A DNA stretch of 64,000 bases from Candidatus Aquiluna sp. XM-24bin5 (GTDB lineage Bacteria > Actinomycetota > Actinomycetia > Actinomycetales > Microbacteriaceae): positions 212,546 to 276,545 of the forward strand of contig QCWE01000001.1 of assembly GCA_003149555.1 (NCBI GenBank), given 5' to 3'. The translations under genes were made by a program, and so were the position numbers. Under the pieces are notes generated by a model. It had not been told where the DNA came from and did not search any database. It saw only the letters and a program-made list of their open reading frames with translations. Shown piece by piece: positions 21,529 to 26,907 of this stretch (positions within the stretch are counted from its first letter, which is position 1; each line of letters starts with the position of its first letter).

Positions 21529-21831
21529 CTATTTGTTGTTTTCCCTTGCCCTAACGAGCCACCTACCAAATAGAGCTGTTGTCGAGGTAACGATCAACCA
21601 GAAAGGTACTCCCGGGAGACCTGTTCTAAGCACAAACATGACATTCAGGCTGATGTAAAGCAACCCTGCAATTACTCCCAAGGGGAACCTCACAGAGAGA
21701 GAAACTTTTCGGCTGAAACCAACCGCCGCAAGCACAATTACGCTGGCCGCAATTCTCTCGTATTCGATTAGGCCTAGTGCTAGGTGAAGAACTAGGTCAA
21801 CGAGTTGTATGGCAATTATGTAAGGGATCAC
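21529..21831 (-). CDS. Small membrane protein, cargo of the second insert
   Basis: I do not recognise this 100-residue protein. It has three to four hydrophobic helices (about 2-22, 26-42, 48-68 and 72-90), a positively charged loop and a charged C-terminus (RWLVRARENNK). The GTG start is supported by a TAGGGT hexamer ending 6 nt upstream on the minus strand. It is the only sizeable frame in the second insert and fills it almost wholly, reading against the tRNA direction. Its hydrophobic periodicity makes a chance frame unlikely, but homologues have not been checked. Confidence 0.6.
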   Translation of the reverse strand: MIPYIIAIQLVDLVLHLALGLIEYERIAASVIVLAAVGFSRKVSLSVRFPLGVIAGLLYISLNVMFVLRTGLPGVPFWLIVTSTTALFGRWLVRARENNK

Positions 21832-21837
21832 TGCTTC

Positions 21838-21843
21838 ACCCTA
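21838..21843 (-). promoter_or_regulatory. -10 hexamer TAGGGT before the insert 2 membrane gene
   Basis: Read on the minus strand, TAGGGT is followed by six bases and then GTG at 21831. The arrangement matches that before the multicopper oxidase. Confidence 0.45.
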
Positions 21844-21886
21844 ACACCCGGTCTCGAGACAAGCTGCTCGCTGAAGTGGTCGTTAG

Positions 21887-22057
21887 TGTTCCCCCAGATG
21901 TTCCCCCACCTGAGTACTTTTCGCTGATGTTCGCCTGTGTTCGTGAGTGTTCGCACCCTTGAAAACACTGGAAAAACGAACACCAGCGAACAGCTACGAA
22001 CAACCTGCACTTAACTGGGGGAAAGGGGTCGTGGGTTCAAATCCCGCCAGCCCGACT
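21887..22057 (+). repeat. 172-bp insert-end repeat, copy B
   Basis: This is the second copy of the insert end, about 96 percent identical to 21345-21516. All five TGTTC boxes (21887, 21899, 21928, 21938, 21948) and all three GAACA boxes (21978, 21988, 21998) are kept with the same spacing. The tRNA-Pro 3' half at 22015-22057 has lost one base in the anticodon stem. In the usual integration scheme this far copy is the original chromosomal 3' end. Confidence 0.85.
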
Positions 22058-22058
22058 T

Positions 22059-22709
22059 CTAGTCGCCAGATGTTCCGTAAAGCCTGTCTCCCGCATCTCC
22101 CAGACCAGGGACAATGTAGCCGATCTCGTTGAGCTTCTCGTCGAGTGCGGCTAAATGAACGCTTACGTTTTTTTGCGGCCAGCTCTGAATTACGTGTTTG
22201 GTCACTGCTTCAACGCCTTCAGGTGCACCGAGTAGACAAATGCATGTTGCACTCTCTGCTCCGCGCTCAAAGGCATAGTCCAGGGAATCGTTGAGCGTGC
22301 CGCCAGTTGCGAGCATTGGATCAATCAAAATCACTTGGCGACCGGTTAGATCATCCGGAAGACGGTTCGCGTAAGTTTCCGGCTGCAAAGTCTCTTCGTT
22401 GCGCTTAATACCTAGGAATCCAACTTCGGCATCGGGCAAGAGCTTGGTGATACCCGATAGCATGCCAAGCCCTGCCCTGAGTATGGGAATAATCAAAGGA
22501 GCTGGGCTGGCCAGTCTGACCCCATTTGTCAGTGTAAGTGGGGTCTCAACCTCCACCTCCTCAGTGGCAAGAGTCTTTGTCGCCTCGAAGGTGAGAAGGG
22601 TTACAAGTTCTTCGACTAACTGCCTAAATTGACTACTAGACGTGTTTTTGTCCCTGAGTAGGGTGACTTTGTGGGAAATCAGCGGATGGTCGGCAACGAA
22701 TAATTCCAT
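22059..22709 (-). CDS. upp: Uracil phosphoribosyltransferase
   Basis: Upp salvages uracil to UMP using PRPP. The 216 residues contain the PRPP loop in VILIDPMLATGGTLNDSL (near 125-142), the uracil-binding tail YIVPGLGDAGDRLYGT and an N-terminal HPLISHKVTLLRD typical of the family. Its stop codon lies two bases from the end of the distal tRNA-Pro fragment, so the inserts lie tail-to-tail with upp without damaging it. The ATG has a TACAGT hexamer 6 nt upstream, suggesting a leaderless mRNA, although AGGA also lies in between. Confidence 0.96.
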   Translation of the reverse strand: MELFVADHPLISHKVTLLRDKNTSSSQFRQLVEELVTLLTFEATKTLATEEVEVETPLTLTNGVRLASPAPLIIPILRAGLGMLSGITKLLPDAEVGFLGIKRNEETLQPETYANRLPDDLTGRQVILIDPMLATGGTLNDSLDYAFERGAESATCICLLGAPEGVEAVTKHVIQSWPQKNVSVHLAALDEKLNEIGYIVPGLGDAGDRLYGTSGD

Positions 22710-22715
22710 TTCCTA

Positions 22716-22721
22716 ACTGTA
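22716..22721 (-). promoter_or_regulatory. -10 hexamer TACAGT of upp
   Basis: On the minus strand TACAGT ends 6 nt before the upp ATG at 22709. Confidence 0.5.
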
Positions 22722-22800
22722 TCCCGCACTTGAAGTAATATCTCTCCTGTCACCAGGATCGGAGCCCCGCGGGTGATAACCAAGCGGAAGGCTCAATTCG

Positions 22801-23634
22801 ATGCAAATCTCCTTCGAGGTATATCCACCGAGAAAAGTGGAGGATACCCCCAAGCTGCACGAGGCGATTCTGCGCCTGTCAGAGCTAAGCCCAGAGTTCA
22901 TTTCGGTCACGTTTGGTGCAGGTGGCTCCAGCACACGTGACTCCTTGAGTGTCCTGAAATTCATTCGAGATAACTCGGGAGCTTCACCCCTCGCTCACCT
23001 AACTTGCGTCGGAACCACAGAACAGGACGCGCGGTCTTTGGTGGGGGAGTTTTTGGCCGAGGGCATTCATGACTTTTTAGCGCTCAGGGGAGATCTACCC
23101 GAAGGTCAGACTTCGATGCCTCCAGGCAGGCTGTCAAGAGCGGATCAACTCGTGAGCCTCATTGAAGAGTTGCGACCTGGACAGCTAGGCAAGACAGCGG
23201 TGGCTGCTTTCCCCAATGGACACCCAGAGTCAGGCCAGGAAAGAACAGACATTGATGCTCTGCTTGCCAAGCAGGAGGCTGGAGCCGACTTCGCCATCAC
23301 GCAGCTCTTTTTCTTTGCTCAGGACTATCTTCGGTTCGTTGATCTCGCGCGGGCAAAGGGAGTTGAGATTGACCTCATCCCGGGCATCATGCCAATCGTC
23401 TCGCCGACGAGACTCTCAAGAGTTTTAGAGCTATCGGGAGAGAGTGAGCCAAAGGCCCTGGCCGAGGATCTTCGCAGCGCACCGGACGCTGAAGCTCGTC
23501 GTAGAGCCGGTATTGAATGGGCCGCGAATCAGGTGAGGGATCTCAGGGACGCTGGTGTTGAGTCTGTGCACCTCTACGCATTCAATGAATATGCAAACGT
23601 GACTGAGGTGCTGAGAAGAGCTGGAGTCGCCTAA
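22801..23634 (+). CDS. metF: Methylenetetrahydrofolate reductase
   Basis: A flavoprotein that reduces 5,10-methylene-THF to 5-methyl-THF for methionine synthesis. The 277 residues begin with SFEVYPPR, where E6 matches the catalytic glutamate of the family, and continue with ISVTFGAGGSS, LRGDLP (near 98-103), and ADFAITQLFF with the substrate-binding glutamine. The ATG at 22801 has GGAAGG about 10 nt upstream. It is divergent from upp with a 91-bp gap. No other methionine gene is adjacent. Confidence 0.94.
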   Translation: MQISFEVYPPRKVEDTPKLHEAILRLSELSPEFISVTFGAGGSSTRDSLSVLKFIRDNSGASPLAHLTCVGTTEQDARSLVGEFLAEGIHDFLALRGDLPEGQTSMPPGRLSRADQLVSLIEELRPGQLGKTAVAAFPNGHPESGQERTDIDALLAKQEAGADFAITQLFFFAQDYLRFVDLARAKGVEIDLIPGIMPIVSPTRLSRVLELSGESEPKALAEDLRSAPDAEARRRAGIEWAANQVRDLRDAGVESVHLYAFNEYANVTEVLRRAGVA

Positions 23635-23635
23635 C

Positions 23636-23641
23636 TAGACT
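23636..23641 (+). promoter_or_regulatory. -10 hexamer TAGACT of the phosphatidyltransferase gene
   Basis: TAGACT ends 6 nt before ATG 23648, and no Shine-Dalgarno sequence is present. It begins two bases after the metF stop codon. Confidence 0.5.
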
Positions 23642-23647
23642 TTGATT

Positions 23648-24229
23648 ATGCAGCTGCGCCAAGAGCTAAAGAGCGTTCCAAACATGCTCAGCATTCTCCG
23701 GCTTTTGTTGGTGCCGGTTTTTCTTTGGCTCTTGATTGTGGATCAGTTCCTTGTTGCCTTTTTGGTTCTGATGTTTGCAAGCTTCACCGACTGGCTAGAT
23801 GGCTTTATTGCCCGGAAGTACAACCAAATCACCTCACTTGGAAAGGTGCTGGACCCCTCTGCCGACAGGCTCTTCATCCTTGCCACCCTGATTGGCCTAA
23901 CCGTAAACGAAATCATTCCAGCCTGGTTGGCGATAGTTATTGTGGCTCGGGACATCTTGCTGCTGATTGGCTACCCAATCTCGGCATCCCATGGGTATGG
24001 GCCCTTACCCGTCCATTTTCTGGGTAAAGCAGCAACATTTGCTCTCCTATACGCCCTCCCGCTGCTCCTCCTGGCAGACGTCTGGCCAAGTGCAGAGGCG
24101 GTGATTCTGCCACTCGCATGGGGCTTCGCATACTGGGGTATTGGACTGTATTGGGTGGCGGGATTTGTATACCTCGCCCAACTTCGACAATTGATTTCCC
24201 TTGAGAGGCGTTCATCCCCTAACATTTAG
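23648..24229 (+). CDS. pgsA: CDP-alcohol phosphatidyltransferase (PgsA-like)
   Basis: A 193-residue integral membrane enzyme of phospholipid synthesis. The full family motif is present: D51-G52-xx-A55-R56, eight residues, G65, xxx, D69, xxx, D73, which binds the CDP-alcohol and the metal ions. Around it lie five to six hydrophobic helices. The likely product is phosphatidylglycerol phosphate or cardiolipin; in M. tuberculosis pgsA2 (Rv1822) lies upstream of the same garA-merR genes. TTG 23642 is a weaker start choice. The exact alcohol acceptor is not resolved. Confidence 0.9.
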   Translation: MQLRQELKSVPNMLSILRLLLVPVFLWLLIVDQFLVAFLVLMFASFTDWLDGFIARKYNQITSLGKVLDPSADRLFILATLIGLTVNEIIPAWLAIVIVARDILLLIGYPISASHGYGPLPVHFLGKAATFALLYALPLLLLADVWPSAEAVILPLAWGFAYWGIGLYWVAGFVYLAQLRQLISLERRSSPNI

Positions 24230-24246
24230 TCTCTAGGGGAGGATAA

Positions 24247-24663
24247 ATGTCCAGGGAATCAGGCAGTGAGGACACAGCTAGATTCGCTAGCGACATCGTT
24301 TCGCAGAACTCCCCAGTTTTACTCCCCGAAGAACTCTCAGCCGTTGCAGCGTTGCCGGCTAACTCTGCTTTGCTAATCGTCCACCGCGGACCTGGGCAGG
24401 GATCGCGTTTTCTTCTCGACCAGGACCTCACTATCGCCGGTCGCCACCCAGAAGCTGATATCTTCCTCGATGACGTCACGGTATCTCGCCGTCACGCTCA
24501 GTTCGAGCGAGAAGGCAGGACTTTTATTGTCAGCGATCTGGGTTCAATGAACGGAACCTACGTAGATGGCCAGAGCCTAGAGAAGCAGCAGCTGATCACG
24601 GGCATGGAGGTAATGATTGGCAAGTTCCGCCTGACCTTCTACGGCTCAGAGAAAGATCGCTAG
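24247..24663 (+). CDS. garA: FHA-domain protein (GarA/OdhI-like)
   Basis: GarA and OdhI are phospho-switch regulators of 2-oxoglutarate dehydrogenase and glutamate metabolism in Actinobacteria. The 138 residues have a flexible N-terminal tail and an FHA domain (about 55-130) with GRHPEADIF, SRRHAQF and NGTYVDG. The tail has EDTARFASD where M. tuberculosis GarA has ETTSVFRAD, so T10 matches the second of the two phosphorylated threonines and the first is replaced by Asp. AGGGGAGG at 24235-24242 is a strong ribosome binding site, and TAGTCT at 24227-24232 may be its -10 box. Confidence 0.88.
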   Translation: MSRESGSEDTARFASDIVSQNSPVLLPEELSAVAALPANSALLIVHRGPGQGSRFLLDQDLTIAGRHPEADIFLDDVTVSRRHAQFEREGRTFIVSDLGSMNGTYVDGQSLEKQQLITGMEVMIGKFRLTFYGSEKDR

Positions 24664-25344
24664 ATGGACAACGCTGTCCGCAAGCTCCAAGACCATAGGA
24701 AGCTCTACACCATTGGTCAGGTGCTTACCGTATTGAAGCCCGAGTTCGGAGACCTCTCTCCATCAAAGTTGAGGTTCTTAGAGGATCAGGGTCTTGTAAC
24801 ACCGGAGCGCACCGATGCCGGATACCGCAAGTATTCCGAGAATCAAATCGAACGACTGCGCGTGGTGCTCAGCCTGCAGCGTGACCAGTATTTGCCCCTC
24901 AAGGTCATAAAGGAGTACCTAGAGGAGCTGGATGCTGGAAGACAGCCGCTACTGCCTGCCGCGACGCCTGCATCGCTCAGAAAAGGCCAGAGATTCTCAA
25001 CCGCACAGCTCAAGGCAGAGACTTCCCTTAGCGATCAGGCTTTCAAGGAAGGCGCTGAACTAGGACTCTTTGGGGCTCAACCGCATTCCTCTCATGAGGT
25101 AGAAATTGCTTTTGCCCTGGTCGCACTGGAACAGTTTGGAATTCAGCCGCGTCATCTGAGGGGCCTGAAGTCGGCCGCGGAACGCGAGGTTGGAATTATT
25201 ACTGGTGTTACTGAGCCGGTCGTGAGGAAGAAGGCTCCCGATTCCGCTGCGAAGGCCGGTCACATCGCGAGAGAGATTGCCGAGAGATTTGGGGCCATCA
25301 GGGCTCACCTAATAGCCGAAGCCGTCGAGGAAATTGAAGGGTAG
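24664..25344 (+). CDS. ftsR: MerR-family regulator, FtsR-like (Rv1828 orthologue)
   Basis: The 226-residue protein begins directly after the garA stop. The N-terminal MerR winged helix (about 15-85) reads YTIGQVLTVLKPEFGDLSPSKLRFLEDQGLV; the C-terminal part is a helical dimerisation and effector region. Synteny (garA followed by a MerR gene) and length match Rv1828 and Corynebacterium FtsR, an activator of ftsZ. The ftsZ gene in this window has a strong inverted repeat upstream (52384-52406), a possible target. The regulatory target here is inference. Confidence 0.87.
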   Translation: MDNAVRKLQDHRKLYTIGQVLTVLKPEFGDLSPSKLRFLEDQGLVTPERTDAGYRKYSENQIERLRVVLSLQRDQYLPLKVIKEYLEELDAGRQPLLPAATPASLRKGQRFSTAQLKAETSLSDQAFKEGAELGLFGAQPHSSHEVEIAFALVALEQFGIQPRHLRGLKSAAEREVGIITGVTEPVVRKKAPDSAAKAGHIAREIAERFGAIRAHLIAEAVEEIEG

Positions 25345-25415
25345 CGACACGCCGAAGGGGTCCTTCAAACCCTAAAGTAGAACTTGAAGGCAGAATTGGC
25401 ACTTGTTTGAAGATA

Positions 25416-25420
25416 GGAGG
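25416..25420 (+). promoter_or_regulatory. ribosome binding site deciding the second merR start
   Basis: GGAGG ends 4 nt before GTG 25425. It excludes the upstream TTG 25407, whose coding region would contain this site. Confidence 0.7.
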
Positions 25421-25424
25421 CAGT

Positions 25425-25937
25425 GTGGACATCGAATCACCAATGCTCTTTGGCGATGACCTGCCAGCTCAAGATGTTGGCTATCGCGGTGCCTCTGCCG
25501 CCGCGGCTGCAGGTATCTCTTATCGCCAGCTCGACTATTGGGCAAGAACGCAGCTCGTTGAGCCTTCAATTCAGACAGCATCAGGCTCTGGCTCCCAGAG
25601 GCTGTACTCCTTCCGAGACATCCTGGTTCTAAAGCTTGTTAAGCGTCTTCTTGATGCTGGAGTTTCGCTCCAGCAGATCAGGATTGCGGTTGAGCAGCTC
25701 CATGAGGCAGGAGTTTCAGATCTCACCAACACCACCCTTATGTCAGATGGCGTGACGGTTTATCTCTGCACGTCACAAGATGAGGTCATCGACCTGCTAG
25801 GTCAAGGCCAGGGCGTATTCGGCATTGCAATTGGGCGTGTGCTTCGCGAAGTCGAGGCAACGCTTGTTGACTTCGCGGCCGAAGAGGCTCAGGTTCAGGA
25901 CGAGCTGGCTCTGCGTAGGGCTAGGAAGATTTCCTAA
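25425..25937 (+). CDS. MerR-family regulator (Rv1830-like)
   Basis: A 170-residue regulator with an N-terminal MerR helix-turn-helix: RGASAAAAAGISYRQLDYWARTQLVEPSI near 19-48, then RLYSFRDILVLKLVKRLLDAGVSLQQIRIAVEQL. The C-terminal half has no recognised ligand domain. In M. tuberculosis a nuclease-like gene (Rv1829) separates the two merR genes; here they are neighbours 80 bp apart. Its 3' end overlaps the convergent ParA-type gene by 17 bp. The DNA target is unknown. Confidence 0.88.
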   Translation: MDIESPMLFGDDLPAQDVGYRGASAAAAAGISYRQLDYWARTQLVEPSIQTASGSGSQRLYSFRDILVLKLVKRLLDAGVSLQQIRIAVEQLHEAGVSDLTNTTLMSDGVTVYLCTSQDEVIDLLGQGQGVFGIAIGRVLREVEATLVDFAAEEAQVQDELALRRARKIS

Positions 25938-26844
25938 AGCTAAACCAGCGACGTTTCTTTTCAGCTCGTCTGGAAGTCGGCATCTCTTCAACTTCAACCA
26001 TCTCAGTTAGGTTTTGACCCCGCATTGAGCGGTCGACAACTCCAGCCCTTGGCTTTCGAGCTGGTGTCGAAGATAGTTCACTCAGCGCTCCGGCAAGAAG
26101 CCAGTCAAACCCCTTTGCTATCTCAGAGGCTCCCTCGGCGGGCCAGGAGTGAATCGGTCTTGCGGCACCTGTCGACTGCTGCACGGCCGCTCTCTCCTCG
26201 AAATAAGGCATGAGCAGCTGATCACCAAACATGTCCCTAAGCTCCTTGAGCCTGTATTCATGCTCGTGAGATTGGGTTCGGAGCCTATTCACAACCACCC
26301 CGAACAGCTGCAGTCTCGGTGAGAGCTTGGCGCTGATTTCGACTATGGCCTTGCGCGCACGATCTGCTGCGATTACGGAGTAGAGAGCCGGCTCGGTAAC
26401 CAGAATCACCCGATCTGATGCCACCCAGGCAGTCCTCGTCAAGGCATTGATGGAGGGCGGAGTGTCGATAATTACAAGGTCATACTCGTCTTCGATGCTC
26501 GCCAGAATTTCCTCGAGTTTCCATACGTCCGAGACCGAGGGGGCGGGGTTGTCAAGCAGCAAAGACCTAGGTGAACCCACAAGCACATCCATCTTGGAAT
26601 CGCGATGCCAGGCAGATGGAACAATGGCTCGCCTCAGGTTCTGTAGCTTAGGATTTTGAAGAACTTCAGCAACCGAAAATCCTTGATCTGATGGTGCCGC
26701 GAGGCCACTTGTGGCATCGCACTGGGGGTCTAAGTCAATGACGAGGGTGTTCAACCCCTTGTTGAGTGCGGCAGATGCTAGGCCTAGCGCAACCGTGGTT
26801 TTACCCACGCCACCCTTCAGGGAGCTCACACTCAGCACGTGCAT
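25921..26844 (-). CDS. ParA-family ATPase, stand-alone
   Basis: A 307-residue P-loop ATPase with the deviant Walker A motif KGGVGKTT at 10-17, DLDPQCDATSGLA near 37-49 and IDTPPSINALTR as Walker B. A C-terminal region of about 60 residues is rich in Arg and Lys (SRRAEKKRRWFSFRKSS), which may bind DNA or membrane. No ParB gene is nearby. It is divergent from pyruvate carboxylase and preceded by TAGCCT 6 nt before its ATG. The function is unknown; partitioning or positioning of a cell structure is the family expectation. Confidence 0.85.
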   Translation of the reverse strand: MHVLSVSSLKGGVGKTTVALGLASAALNKGLNTLVIDLDPQCDATSGLAAPSDQGFSVAEVLQNPKLQNLRRAIVPSAWHRDSKMDVLVGSPRSLLLDNPAPSVSDVWKLEEILASIEDEYDLVIIDTPPSINALTRTAWVASDRVILVTEPALYSVIAADRARKAIVEISAKLSPRLQLFGVVVNRLRTQSHEHEYRLKELRDMFGDQLLMPYFEERAAVQQSTGAARPIHSWPAEGASEIAKGFDWLLAGALSELSSTPARKPRAGVVDRSMRGQNLTEMVEVEEMPTSRRAEKKRRWFSFRKSS

Positions 26845-26850
26845 TGAATT

Positions 26851-26856
26851 AGGCTA
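26851..26856 (-). promoter_or_regulatory. -10 hexamer TAGCCT of the stand-alone parA gene
   Basis: Read on the minus strand, TAGCCT ends 6 nt before ATG 26844, without a ribosome binding site between. Confidence 0.5.
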
Positions 26857-26867
26857 ATGGTTTATGT

Positions 26868-26885
26868 GCCCTAATCACTTAGGGC
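26868..26885. promoter_or_regulatory. inverted repeat between parA and pyc
   Basis: Arms GCCCTAA and TTAGGGC pair perfectly around TCAC. It lies in the 63-bp space between two divergent genes, 22 nt before the pyc start and just upstream of the parA -10 box. It could be an operator or a leader hairpin; no T-tract follows, so it is not a terminator. Confidence 0.5.
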
Positions 26886-26907
26886 GCCTGTGTTTCTGTG
26901 AGGTTAG

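Larger units (their letters stand above)
19723..22057 (+). mobile_element. tandem pair of small inserts at the tRNA-Pro gene
   Basis: Two inserts lie between the intact tRNA-Pro gene and upp. Insert 1 (about 19768-21517) carries the multicopper oxidase; insert 2 (about 21518-22057) carries a small membrane protein. Each ends with the same 172-bp sequence finishing in a copy of the tRNA 3' half. The intact tRNA at one side with truncated copies at the far sides is what site-specific integration at a tRNA 3' end produces. No recombinase gene is present, so these are either decayed elements or non-autonomous ones moved by an enzyme encoded elsewhere. Insert boundaries are inferred from the repeats. 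Confidence 0.75.

Noticed and set aside
21259..21573. Plus-strand 104-codon frame through repeat copy A and the tRNA fragment
   Set aside because: It overlaps the end of the multicopper oxidase and translates tRNA sequence; no protein family is recognised. A decayed integrase 3' end remains possible but cannot be shown.
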